A DNA stretch of 64,000 bases from Gracilaria domingensis. Taxonomy: Eukaryota; Rhodophyta; Florideophyceae; Gracilariales; Gracilariaceae. Location of the stretch: assembly GCA_022539475.1 (NCBI GenBank), contig VCMS01000001.1:62001-126000 (forward strand), given 5' to 3'. Shown piece by piece: positions 30,036 to 39,755 of the stretch. The position numbers were made by a program, and so were the translations under genes. Every line of letters begins with the position of its first letter. The first letter of the stretch is position 1. The notes beneath the pieces were generated by a model that was given only the letters and a program-made list of their open reading frames with translations, did not search any database and was not told the origin of the DNA.

Positions 30036-33000
30036 TTCGTAAAGCAGTTGAATAATGCGAAGGACAGGGATGAGAGTGTGATAGTAGGAGGCTGAAGCGA
30101 TGCTGAAGATGTTTGCTCAATGATGAGGCTAATTACTGGAGGATGAACCAGGACAAACGACTTAAATACTCTTTCAGAACTTGAAGGGCCATTTGGGTGT
30201 TTCTACAATCCAGTTTCAATATCTATATTCACTGGGATCAATACTGCTTCGTGAAGCACCGATTCCTACACCGCTTTAATCGGTGGGAATCAGAATTCGT
30301 CCACGTAGAAAGGCTCTCTTGAATGTAGACGACTCAAACCCGCTACCCTTGAATCAGGAACAAAGAATGGGGCCAATGTCCTCTATTCTTGGATACCCAG
30401 GGGCATGGAGGCGGTAAATTTACGGCTAGCTTGGTCATAATGACTACAGTTTTTGCCCTATCTGTTCGGCGAATGCACGCAACACCGATGCTTCCTAAAG
30501 TTAAAAGGAATACAGCAAGCTTTACCCGAACGGTATTCAGATTCTCCAGTTCAGCCTGAGGCCTCAGAGCCAGAGCACCTTGAAATCCTACTGTCTGGAA
30601 CGTGTCACAATAATAATAAAAGTATGAAACCTTAGGTCAAAAGGTCTATCGTCCCAGCAAATTGCTCCCGGCAATATCGTTGTATAAGTTATCTCTACTG
30701 GTAATTTCAGTACGGTATCATTGCCGCTTTGTAACCAACTTCATCCCCAAGCCAAACCATTCAAACCGGTTGTATCCATTGAGTCCTTCTGAATATGACG
30801 GTAACCGTAGGTCTGCCCATCACACCCTGTAAAGAAAGCCTCGCACACGTCACTTATGGCTCAGCCACTGGCTGTGGTGCCGGAATGACCTCTTGCATTT
30901 CACATTACGGAACTACAGTATCTGCGGGCGTACTATGATAGCTCAAGTTAGGGTGTACCAAGGGACATGAATTTGTGAGCATCATGCTCATGTTCTTGAT
31001 GATCACTGATTTTATCGGGTGCTTTTCAGAGAGGTTCAAAGACAAACTGCGAGCGTCCTGATTTACGCTTCGTAATGCCCTTGCGTCCTGTGCCAGCACA
31101 CGACCGCCATTCCCAAAGGAAACCGTAGATATCCGACCAGGGTAAGCAGAAAATATAACGCTCACTACACGTAGTGCTACTGTAGCGTCGGTACCTATCC
31201 GACAAAATCACGTCCGTTCATACATAATCTGTCATAAACCTCATATGAAAATATGGGCCTTGGTTTTCACGTAGTGGCTTCTCAAGTAACCAGGATTCCG
31301 CACCAGAACAACGTCAATTTTATGCGCCAAATGGAAGGCGAAGCACTTCATATCCGGGTTACAGCATTAGCCTCAAATATGAAACCCAGTGGACTTCCAC
31401 CGAGTGCCTGTGTTCTTGAAGTAGATATTCGGGGCAACTCAAAGAGCACATACCAAGGGTACACACACCGGCCATGCATGACTTAGGATTTTAGACATTC
31501 CATTTTTATCGACGAGGCCGAGAAGTCTGTCGTCGAGGGAACCACGTACCACAACATGTAGGTTTCCTTGGACATGTACCAGTATAAAGAACAAGCCCTG
31601 CTTGGAACCTGGGCCAACGCTGTTGCACAGAATCACGGTGTTTCTCAATGCTTGAGGATTGGGCCAACGGGGCCATGGGCCAACATGGCCGTGCAAATGC
31701 ATTGGAGCACTGGTCACGATAAGACCTTCGCTGTTCGTTGCAACGTTCTTAGCTGAGGGGCAACGAAAGTAGTCAACGTTGAAATGTAGTTATGCTTTCC
31801 TTCGAAGGGCTTCGACGAGCAGTTGCATTGTTCCCATCGGCGAAAGTCGTAGTCACTTCAGACTGTGAAGTTCCGAGTTGATCACTTTTCTCAAGAATCG
31901 CACTTTGATTCTCATTTATTTAAATGCATACAGTAAAGATACCTTTAGTACCTCTATATCTATTCATAGATATCCTCGCTATCCTTCTACCCGTTATTAC
32001 TGCGGAGCCGATAATAATCGGCCTAGTGTCTTTTCGCCTGACTTTTTGGCCTCTAGGTATGCATGTCTTCTTGGAGTGGGCTTGGGAAGTTTGCTGTGGG
32101 ATTTTATGGAGGGGCGAAAGTTTCGAAGACCATTCCAAGGAAGTCAAAGAGTTGCATAGGCCACTGTATGGATATCATACCGCCGCTCAGAGCTCAGGCC
32201 AAGAGCGGGAGGTAATTTATCAAACAAGGTCCCCGAGCAGCCCAGCTCGTGTGTGTGGAGGCAGTGATCGGGCCTGATATGATGTTGATATCAGGTAAAG
32301 AAGGTAGAATCGCCATTGTGTCCCCTAGGGCTCCATCCCTCGTTTCTCTCCCTACTTCAGTGCACAATGTGTCCTATCTCATTGTTCGGAATCAATTGCT
32401 CCGGAGGTTCCTTTTAGAGTGTGAGGCGCTCTGTTAATTTAGGGAAGAATGAGAAAGCAGAAGAATACGCTTAGACAGGGGTTGGTCCAATCCGATTGCG
32501 AGAAATTGCAATCACCCTCACCGTTTGATACCGGAATCTCCATGTCTCCTCCGAGATAGCAGGCAACGAGTTCATTGGTAAAGGCTGGGATAGTCCAATG
32601 CGTCTGATTAACCCACTCACGAAGAGTTCTGAGACATGCGAAGCTAGACAGATATTTTCGGGTGCTCGATAATATACGGAGGTCCATACTATTATTGGAA
32701 CTTGCCCCAAGCCCTACTCAGCCAGTCGGACCTATAATAATTAAGCAGTTTCTCCGTGTGACACCACGTTAACGGGTTAAAGAACCGCCTTAATTCTGAA
32801 GTGCTCCGACGAGTTTATAGCATTTTGTCTCCCTGTCTTTCGATACGTCAACAACAAATTTTAGAAGGGAACCTGTACCTTGAATCTGGCCCCCCAAATA
32901 CTATTTGGCTCATATACTTATATTGAACATTTCACTCACACATGTATAAGGCGTTGTCCAGCAACTTTGAAAGACAGGGAGTGATTTCTTGGGTGACAAA

Positions 33001-33449
33001 CGCCTACATGGGAAGCCCCTCACCGTGGTACGCTCCCTCTACTGACAACCTCTGGATATTAGGAGAAGGGGTACATGGGCGCTAGAAGGCGATAAGGGTT
33101 AGTAGCAAATCGCTCGCGGTCGGGAACACCTTACTACGGACAGACCTAGTACTTTCTTGTTACATTCCAGTGAGTGTAGCATGGCTATTTGATTGCCGCG
33201 GGTGGCTACGGTTCTAGTGTACAAGAAGTGTTAGAGCCTGTAACACCTCTTGTACACGGGTACCTGAGTTGTCAGAGTCTTTTGCAAACGCCCATGTATA
33301 AGGAACTGTCGTAACAAGGATAATCTCAAATTACTACCTTCACAAAAACAAGAACATGTGAAGTTACCGTCAACGCGCTCTATTCATCTGAATATAACTT
33401 TCCACAAGGACTGCTCCATTTCGATTTGCAATCCTCAGTTACTGAACAG
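30036..33449. other. 3.4-kb gene-empty block
   Basis: No frame has a recognisable domain. Several short inverted repeats occur, including GCCGATAATAATCGGC near 32005 and the longer one at 33217-33257. The block may be decayed mobile DNA, but I can identify no family. Confidence 0.45.
33217..33257. repeat. 17-bp inverted repeat with 7-nt loop
   Basis: The arms GTGTACAAGAAGTGTTA and TAACACCTCTTGTACAC pair with one mismatch around GAGCCTG. It lies near the 3' end of the Nudix gene inside the gene-empty block. Confidence 0.65.
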
Positions 33450-34316
33450 TCACCTACATTTGTTTCCCATTTTGTCACAACTTAATTTGCTAAACGATTG
33501 TCGCATTTGTGAATATAGTGCGGCAGCACCAAGCAGTTCTGGCATTGCTTCGTAACCATGGGGCAGTACAGACTCTATTCCTGAATCCAGAATTTGGTGA
33601 AGGGGAAATCTACAGATCATCACCGATTCTTCCTGTAGTTTGTTTCCTTCCCGATACCTCCTTTCAACTTCAGAAGCATCGCAGAGCAAACGAGCAGAAA
33701 AGATCATACTAGGTTTCCAATCGCGTGTTCTTCTCACAATACCGAGAAACTTCATTTCATCAATGTTTTCTATAAGATTTTCATCTAAGAATAACTCTTC
33801 CAAAGCTTCACGCCTAGCAGAGGCTACTAGTTCTCGTCGGATCATCGGGCAGTCACCGGATGTCATGTGAGCGACTTCTCCCGGTTCGGCATGTCCGCCT
33901 GGAAAAACGCATTTGAACTTGCCTTCAGCGGAATTGCCTGATCTGATCAAAACGAAGGTGTACCCATCCTGCGTAATGGGCACTAAAACGTTTCCAAGAG
34001 GGAAAGCCATACACTCTGGACCGAATCTTTGTAGGGGCTGTGGGGGTGCATGTGTAGCAAGATATGTTTTGTAATCTGTCATTCCCAGATGCAGAGTAAT
34101 ATGTTCAGCCGACTTGGAAACGCGTGCCAGTCGAAACTTGGAGCCATTGAAAATGGTTTGGTTCTCGGCGACACGTTTTGACCAAGTTACTTCTATGCTC
34201 TGCTCCAGTTCGGCGAATTTCGATGGTTTTCTATTGTTCTCTTGAAAGAAAGAAACCGAGAATCGACGACTTGGCGTAAATGGTACTACAATTTCATAGT
34301 TCATCTCAGTATCCAT
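33450..34316 (-). CDS. NUDT22-like Nudix hydrolase
   Basis: NUDT22 hydrolyses UDP-glucose and UDP-galactose to the sugar phosphate and UMP. The 288-residue protein follows the human layout: a non-catalytic N-terminal domain with NGSKFRLARVS (human DAPKFRLHSAT) and HLGMTDYKTYLATH (human RLGLTSYRDFLGTN), then AFPLGNVLVPIT and a Nudix box beginning PGGHAEPGE. As in NUDT22 the box carries an insertion (about 16 residues) before its second half. Here the second half, RREALEELFLDE, keeps the metal-binding REUxEE core. Then come FLGIVRRTRDWKPSMIFSAR and the C-terminal ELLGAAALYSQM. The frame is open before this ATG, so an upstream exon cannot be excluded. Confidence 0.78.
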   Translation of the reverse strand: MDTEMNYEIVVPFTPSRRFSVSFFQENNRKPSKFAELEQSIEVTWSKRVAENQTIFNGSKFRLARVSKSAEHITLHLGMTDYKTYLATHAPPQPLQRFGPECMAFPLGNVLVPITQDGYTFVLIRSGNSAEGKFKCVFPGGHAEPGEVAHMTSGDCPMIRRELVASARREALEELFLDENLIENIDEMKFLGIVRRTRDWKPSMIFSARLLCDASEVERRYREGNKLQEESVMICRFPLHQILDSGIESVLPHGYEAMPELLGAAALYSQMRQSFSKLSCDKMGNKCR

Positions 34317-34831
34317 TTGGAAGACATTCACGATTTGCGACAACCCTCTGGGATGCGCCGCGAATCTTTGAGCATCGTGATAGACCCAAAAGTATCCTGA
34401 GGGAATGGTGACTTGATCTAGCCGGTATCAAAGAAGATAGTGTTGTGGTTTTGGATTCGATCACCAAGAGCTGATCAAGAGTGCATGAGCTCAAAGGTGT
34501 CTTATGAAGGTAAGGATACTTTCGTGACAATGTCCCGATTCGGCAATGCCGATGGGTCGGCATTGCCGACTCGGCACGGTGAAGTTAAAGTTAGCATTAA
34601 TTCGGGATAAATTGAGATTGATTCCATTTCGTCCACACACGTGCCCAATAATTGGGAATCAGGCCCTTGGGGGCTCTCGGCGGAAACCTCGTATGATCTC
34701 CCATTAGAAATTTTCGGCACTAGGAAAGAGGCACAACGACAGCTGCACGAATACCTTCGGTTCTCCGTCGGAACTTGATGACAGGGGACATGCCGCCTGT
34801 TTCGGACTGAAAGTATCATCAACGTACAAAC
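34317..34831. other. Divergent promoter region
   Basis: About 0.5 kb between the Nudix and DUF4079 start codons. A short inverted repeat, ATGCCGATGGGTCGGCAT, lies at 34547-34564. No coding frame of interest. Confidence 0.5.
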
Positions 34832-35578
34832 ATGTCTGCCACGGCATTTGTTCTCGCGACACCTGTGCAGAGTGTGCAGCGCACTTTGGTCGATGGAGCC
34901 ACGCGATGTAAGCGATTACCGCGAGTGAAAACTATGCCCGCTGCGCGAAGCAAAGCGGCGCGACTATCTATCAAGGCGCGGTTGCCATCGGAATCTAAAC
35001 CGCTCGCATCTGATGAGAAGAATTGGGTGGACGTCTTAAGTGAGGCGGGATGGTCTCTGGCAGGTGTGTACTTTGCTTTAAGCGGGATTCCGGCTGCGTT
35101 CGCTGTTCCAGATGCATTGAAAGAGGCGTTTAAGACGAAGCCAGCGTCATTGGTGCACCCAGTGCTGATGTGGGCGCTCCTCGGAACCTGTCTTTATACA
35201 TTCTATCTTGGGTATCAATCATCGCTAATTCGCAAATCAGAACCAGAGAAGCGCAAAGAACTAATAAAGAAGAAGGTGACGGACAATCACTTCCGAACGT
35301 CGAGCAGCCTGTTTGCGGTGATGACGCTGGCAACATTTGGTGGGATGGCGAACACATACACGCGAACGGGTAAATTATTCCCGGGCCCACATCTGTACGC
35401 CGGGCTGGGGTTGGTTGCACTGTTCAGTGTGACGGCGGCTTTTGTTCCTTACATGCAGAAGGGGAAGGAGTGGGCGAGACAAGTCCACTTCTCGCTTGCG
35501 TTCGTGGCGGTGGGTTTGTTCGGATGGCAAGCCAAGTCCGGTATGGTGATTGTTGGGAAGCTTCTTGGGTGGGACTAA
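34832..35578 (+). CDS. DUF4079 plastid membrane protein
   Basis: The 248-residue protein begins with an Ala/Arg/Ser/Lys-rich presequence of about 50 residues, typical of a plastid transit peptide. The mature part has four hydrophobic segments in the DUF4079 arrangement: HPVLMWALLGTCLYTFYLGY, a RTSSSLFAVMTLATFGGMAN helix, GPHLYAGLGLVALFSVTAAF and VHFSLAFVAVGLFGWQ. The conserved His in the first and last helices could hold haem in a cytochrome b561-like way; that is inference. The family is restricted to cyanobacteria and plastid-bearing eukaryotes, so it supports a photosynthetic host. Function is unknown. Its stop lies 5 bp from that of the convergent LYRM7/MZM1 gene. Confidence 0.88.
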   Translation: MSATAFVLATPVQSVQRTLVDGATRCKRLPRVKTMPAARSKAARLSIKARLPSESKPLASDEKNWVDVLSEAGWSLAGVYFALSGIPAAFAVPDALKEAFKTKPASLVHPVLMWALLGTCLYTFYLGYQSSLIRKSEPEKRKELIKKKVTDNHFRTSSSLFAVMTLATFGGMANTYTRTGKLFPGPHLYAGLGLVALFSVTAAFVPYMQKGKEWARQVHFSLAFVAVGLFGWQAKSGMVIVGKLLGWD

Positions 35579-35583
35579 TGCGC

Positions 35584-35877
35584 TTATGAGCGCACATTAT
35601 TCTCATTGATGCGGTTGGCGTCAAAAGCATAGTTTCCGCGCTCGTTCAAGGGCGCTTGTACGACATTGTCGTTGAGAAAGGTTATGGCCTCTTCCATTTG
35701 TGAGAGCAATTGATCTCGCTGTTCCACGGCAGTGTCGCGGTGCTGTTGTATCTGTTCTCGTAAAGTTTTGTTTGCTACACGTAGCATCTCGGTGTCGTTA
35801 CGAAACGCGGTGTTTTTCGCGCGGATCAGACGGCGTAGCGCGGAGCGGAGCGCCGGATCGCGAATCATGGTCTGCAT
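35584..35877 (-). CDS. MZM1: LYRM7/MZM1-type complex III assembly factor
   Basis: MZM1/LYRM7 is a small mitochondrial matrix LYR protein that stabilises the Rieske iron-sulfur protein before it enters complex III. From the ATG at 35877 the product has 97 residues, the usual size. It shows LRRLIRAKNTAFRND (yeast GLRATRIAFRND), a charged helix with EMLRVANKTLREQI, then MEEAITFLNDNVVQAPLNERGNY, the family's C-terminal signature (FLRxNVVQA). The LYR motif itself is degenerate (LRR/LIR). The frame is open upstream to a TGA without another ATG. The two stop codons of this gene and DUF4079 are only 5 bp apart, so the transcripts must overlap at their 3' ends. Confidence 0.75.
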   Translation of the reverse strand: MQTMIRDPALRSALRRLIRAKNTAFRNDTEMLRVANKTLREQIQQHRDTAVEQRDQLLSQMEEAITFLNDNVVQAPLNERGNYAFDANRINENNVRS

Positions 35878-36294
35878 GGACGGCTTCTTCGTTGCGCGGC
35901 GGCAGGTTGCGACCGGATCGGCTCGTTCAGCTGGTGCGGCGCGACGGACGTCCGGTTGCGAACGGTGAGGATTTGCAACATCCGAAAACAGAGCCGTCGG
36001 TGCCTCTGCGTGATGCACATGTGCATTTCAGCTTTGCGCTTTGATTGGCCGGCTCTGTGCATGACATGATGACGCATTTCTGGTTGTGAGCGCGCCGCCG
36101 AATCTCGGGCAACTCCGCGGCAATGCGGAAGTAGGAAGTAGAGTTAATATCTCTCCACTTGTGAATATTCAGTCACCCCTGCTCCCGTAAAAGCCCGTCC
36201 TCATAAGGCAGCGAACAAATCGTTCGGGTTCACTTCCGCTACGCTACCACTACGCTGCCACTACGCTGCACCGCATACTTCGGAAGTTGCGACG
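35878..36294. other. Divergent promoter region
   Basis: About 0.4 kb between the LYRM7/MZM1 and HflX start codons, containing a small direct repeat CTACCACTACGCTGCCACTACGCTG near 36243-36266. No gene seen. Confidence 0.5.
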
Positions 36295-37899
36295 ATGAAG
36301 GCACCTCTTTCGTTCGTCAGTGCGTTCACAACCGTACGCCCCACTTTCGACCGCGGTCCGCTGCAGTGTAACCGCCAACCTCTGCTTTTCAAGCACCATG
36401 TCGCTCGCCAAAACGCCTTCATGAGCGTCAAGCCTTCAGAGACATCTGAGGAGAGGTATTCGCTCCGAGTTCGCCGCGAGCAGGACCGTGAACTCTGCGT
36501 GCTTGTCGGAGTAGACGCAACAGACAAGTACCGCCACACACGCCTTTTCTCCATTGACGACTCATTGCAGGAGCTCACTCGCCTGGCGGAGACAGCTGGA
36601 ATGCGCGTCGTTTCAGTCATAACGCAGCAACTCCCCGTACCGTATGCCTCTACATACATTGGAACAGGAAAGCTCCAACAGGTGCGTAGGGAGATGGAGA
36701 GTTTAGGGTGCTGCACATGTATATTTGATGTGGAATTATCGCCAGCGCAACAGCGAACACTAGAACACGAGTTTGGCGGCGAGGAGCGTGGCATTAAGGT
36801 GCTCGACCGCACAGCGCTCATCCTGGACATATTCGCACAACACGCAGCCACGCGCGAGGGACAGTTGCAGGTGGAGCTGGCGCTGTATCAGTACCGCTTG
36901 CCGCGTTTGACGCGCATGTGGACTCATCTGGAACGCCAATCTGGCGCTGGTGGCGTCGGCTTACGTGGTCCAGGAGAGACTCAGCTTGAAGTGGACAGGC
37001 GAATGATTAACGCAAAAGTTAACAGATTGAAAAAGGAGCTGGAACTGGTGCGCGCACACAGATCGCGAGTGAGACTGGCTCGGAAACGAAACATAGGCTT
37101 GCCTGTAGTGGCTCTGATTGGATATACCAATGGAGGCAAAAGTTCGATGCTGAATGCGATTAGTGGGGCGGATGCTCTTGCAGCGAATGCGCTTTTTGCA
37201 ACGTTGGACCCGACAACACGGCGCGCAAGCGTAGCCGGGTTGAAACTGAGCCCCGAAATCTTGGTGACCGACACTGTAGGATTCGTGCAGAACTTGCCGA
37301 CGCAGCTTGTAGCTGCATTTCGTGCGACGTTGGAGGAGGTGGTGGATGCAGACATGCTTCTGCATGTGGTGGATGCTTCGGACGAGCAGGAAGTGCTACA
37401 GAGGAAGATGGAGGCAGTTGAAAGAGTGGTGGAGGAGATCGGCGCGGGCGGAAAGCCGACGGTGGTTGTGCTGAACAAGGCGGATTTGGTGGCAGAGGAT
37501 GAGCTGGAGCGTCTCAAGGGAGTGATCGAGAGGGGCAGCGACTTGGACTGCGTGACGGTCAGCGCGAAGACGGGGAATGGTGTGGAAGAGATGGGGATGG
37601 TGATCGACGAGGTGCTTCGCGACACGATGCGCAGCGTGGAAGTGGTGATCCCTTACAGTCGCGGCGACTTGACGACGGCCATCTACGTGCAGGGCAGCGT
37701 GGAGGCGGAGGAGTTCGTCAAGGAAGGTACGCTGATGCTGGCGCGCGTGCCGGTGGCGCTGTGCAACCGGCTGAGGGCGTTCATGGTGGAGGGCGACGGC
37801 GACGACGGCGTGGACGAGGAGAAGATGTGGACGGACCTGGCGAAGAAGCGCCACTCGCCCAGAAGAACGGGCGCGCTGAGCGCGGGCGAAGGCAGCTAG
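36295..37899 (+). CDS. hflX: HflX/GTPBP6-family GTPase, probably organellar
   Basis: HflX GTPases bind the large ribosomal subunit and split stalled or hibernating ribosomes. The 534-residue protein has a presequence-like N-terminus of about 60 residues. The HflX N-domain follows (YASTYIGTGKLQQV, FDVELSPAQQRTLE, VLDRTALILDIFAQHA), then the linker GAGGVGLRGPGETQLEVDRR and a coiled coil. The G domain has G1 GYTNGGKSS near residue 275, G3 DTVGF near 325, G4 NKAD near 393 and G5 SAKTG near 422. The usual Ala of G1 (TNAGKS) is Gly here. The C-terminal domain is present. The plastid or mitochondrial target is not decided. It is a single exon. Confidence 0.93.
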   Translation: MKAPLSFVSAFTTVRPTFDRGPLQCNRQPLLFKHHVARQNAFMSVKPSETSEERYSLRVRREQDRELCVLVGVDATDKYRHTRLFSIDDSLQELTRLAETAGMRVVSVITQQLPVPYASTYIGTGKLQQVRREMESLGCCTCIFDVELSPAQQRTLEHEFGGEERGIKVLDRTALILDIFAQHAATREGQLQVELALYQYRLPRLTRMWTHLERQSGAGGVGLRGPGETQLEVDRRMINAKVNRLKKELELVRAHRSRVRLARKRNIGLPVVALIGYTNGGKSSMLNAISGADALAANALFATLDPTTRRASVAGLKLSPEILVTDTVGFVQNLPTQLVAAFRATLEEVVDADMLLHVVDASDEQEVLQRKMEAVERVVEEIGAGGKPTVVVLNKADLVAEDELERLKGVIERGSDLDCVTVSAKTGNGVEEMGMVIDEVLRDTMRSVEVVIPYSRGDLTTAIYVQGSVEAEEFVKEGTLMLARVPVALCNRLRAFMVEGDGDDGVDEEKMWTDLAKKRHSPRRTGALSAGEGS

Positions 37900-38372
37900 A
37901 TTCACGTACGTGTAGCTACTAGTTAGTAGCTAGCGCTCGCCGTCATGCGCTGACGTATCGCAACGCGCCGCGCGCGCGGCGCACGCAAGCGGCTGGAGCG
38001 CGCGGCGGCGAGCTACGCGCGGCGCGACGCACGGCGGCCCACGTAGATGCAACCCGCAACGGCGCGCGCGTGCGCGGCCCGCAATTCAGCGCGCGTGCTC
38101 GCCAGCCACGCGCCACGCGCGGCGCGTGCGCGCCACGTCCCGCGCCGTTGCTGCGTGCGCTTTTCAAACTGAAATTCAGCCACCGTCGCCACGCGGCGCG
38201 TGCATCCCCCCTTTCAAACTTCCCCCTTTGCTTTGCGCCCGTCTCGCCCAGCCCAGCGTCCCGTTTGCCCGTCCCGCCGTCGTGCCGCCGTTCTTCGTTC
38301 CCGTCCACTCCCCCTTCTGCCTTCCCCCCCCCCCCCCCCCCCCCCCCTTTTCTCACTTTCCGCGACCACAAG
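37900..38372. other. GC-rich intergenic region with poly-C tract
   Basis: Just after the HflX stop, TAGCTACTA-GT-TAGTAGCTA (37913-37932) forms a perfect hairpin that could mark the 3' end. The rest is very rich in CGCG and leads to the poly-C tract before the next start codon. Long frames here are composition artefacts. Confidence 0.6.
38324..38347. repeat. 24-nt poly-C homopolymer
   Basis: An uninterrupted run of 24 C lies 25 nt before the start codon of the hemerythrin-fold gene, so it should be in its 5' UTR or core promoter. The minus strand is poly-G and could form a quadruplex. Its exact length is liable to sequencing error. Confidence 0.9.
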
Positions 38373-39755
38373 ATGCCCTCTGCCTTCCGTTCTGGCCGAG
38401 TCTCGCAGCGCAGCAATGATCGCGACCGCCAAGTCAAGGGCGCCCGCCATGGTCGCCGCGGTCGCGGCCGTACGGCGCAGCATCATCCTGCCTCTCGTAC
38501 CATGGACCTTGGGAAGCTTGGACGCGATGAGGAGCTAGGAATTCACGACGGTCTGCCCGCCCAGCTGCGCTCTGGTGGCCTTTCGGCCTTTTTCGCCCGC
38601 CTGTTTCGCAAGAATGACTACAGCACACGTCCGGCTGCGCGCTACGCTGAGATGCGTCGTGCGGATGGCGTTGCTAGTTCGGGCAGGCTTAATCGCCACG
38701 CTGCTGCTAGCAGCTTGGGCAGCCTTCAGAGTTACGCTACTAGCACCATCCGTGCTTCCAGTGGTCCCATTCATGCCTGTTTGACTCCGGCTAGCACCAG
38801 TGAGGTTGGTGTGAAGAAACGCGTCTTCATCAGGAAGGAGCAAGAGGCGCAACCGGTTTTTAGTGGCCAGGTTCGTGGAAAGACATTGCTGTCCGCCAGA
38901 CCGGAGCGCCTGGTCTACCCAAGCTTCGAGATACAAGAGTTTGGTGCGCGCGACACTTGGTATAGTGATGTGTTTGTCTTGCCTCATAACGCTATACGTT
39001 GGGAGATTATGGATCTGTATACTATTCTCTCCTCCATTCAACGTCGATGGTTTTCAGTCACACTGCTTGATATTGCAGAACTAGCTGAGTACTGGCAGGT
39101 TTTCGAGGTGTTCGTCGCGCAGTATTTTGAAATCGAAGATCAGATTGTGTTCCCTTTCCTGCTAAATGCAGCACAGGAGTCGTCTGAGCTGAAGAAGTAT
39201 CACAAGGTAGTCAAATACAACCGCGACAGACTGGAGAGCATGCTTATGGAGATTGGTTCAACCCTTGAGTTGTTCAATTCCTCTGCTCCTGGTGAGATTC
39301 TGCCCAAGGTCTATCAAAAGCTTTGTGACTACTTGCCAAAGCTGCTGGACTACATGGAACAACAAGAAGAGATCCTGCCGAATGTGTTCCGTCAGCATTG
39401 CGAGCAGGAATCTAGAGTGCTGCTGAACCGTGCTTCGGCCAATTTCATCGTCCGTGCCGCGAATGGCAGGGATGGCATAGCCATCTTGACAAGGTGGATC
39501 GAAGATTCAATGGTTCTGCAAATTTGGAAGGACGAAAATCTTAGCGCTCGTGCTCAGTCTTCTCACAAGCGATGGATTACGAATCTCGAAGCATCCCATG
39601 TAGAAATTGCGAGACGCTTTCAAAGACGACTGCGATCTATGCCGAAGACTGATGGAGAACAGCCATCTGGTACTTTAGAAGATCGCTTTGAGCCAACAAG
39701 GAAGTCTGGCACGCGAAACTCATTCAAGAATCGGAGGACTCTTCAGCTTTACTAG
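38373..39755 (+). CDS. Hemerythrin-fold (HHE-like) protein with degenerate metal site
   Basis: From ATG 38373 the protein has 460 residues. Residues 1-160 are basic and Ser-rich, probably disordered, with an Arg/Gly cluster near the start. From about residue 195 a helical bundle follows: LPHNAIRWEIMDLYTIL, then LLDIAELAEYWQVFEVFVAQYFEIEDQIVFPFL, then two further long helices. The helix pattern, and EDQIVFPFL in place of the usual EEQLLFP, fit the HHE cation-binding fold. In the second helix the usual His-His pair is replaced (QYF near residue 250), while the first-helix His near 204 remains. Oxygen or iron binding is therefore doubtful, and it may be a sensor or scaffold. The upstream open frame is GC-rich and is not included. 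Confidence 0.55.
   Translation: MPSAFRSGRVSQRSNDRDRQVKGARHGRRGRGRTAQHHPASRTMDLGKLGRDEELGIHDGLPAQLRSGGLSAFFARLFRKNDYSTRPAARYAEMRRADGVASSGRLNRHAAASSLGSLQSYATSTIRASSGPIHACLTPASTSEVGVKKRVFIRKEQEAQPVFSGQVRGKTLLSARPERLVYPSFEIQEFGARDTWYSDVFVLPHNAIRWEIMDLYTILSSIQRRWFSVTLLDIAELAEYWQVFEVFVAQYFEIEDQIVFPFLLNAAQESSELKKYHKVVKYNRDRLESMLMEIGSTLELFNSSAPGEILPKVYQKLCDYLPKLLDYMEQQEEILPNVFRQHCEQESRVLLNRASANFIVRAANGRDGIAILTRWIEDSMVLQIWKDENLSARAQSSHKRWITNLEASHVEIARRFQRRLRSMPKTDGEQPSGTLEDRFEPTRKSGTRNSFKNRRTLQLY

Noticed and set aside
33303-33320. GTCGTAACAAGGA, similar to the conserved 3' end of small-subunit rRNA
   Set aside because: Only about 13 bases match and no rRNA sequence is seen on either side; probably chance.
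36961-37905. Ser/Thr-rich and His-rich antisense frames opposite HflX
   Set aside because: Shadows of the well-supported HflX coding strand.
38070-38372. N-terminal extension of the hemerythrin-fold protein
   Set aside because: No ATG, crosses the poly-C tract and is Pro/Arg-rich in every frame; the ATG at 38373 is preferred.
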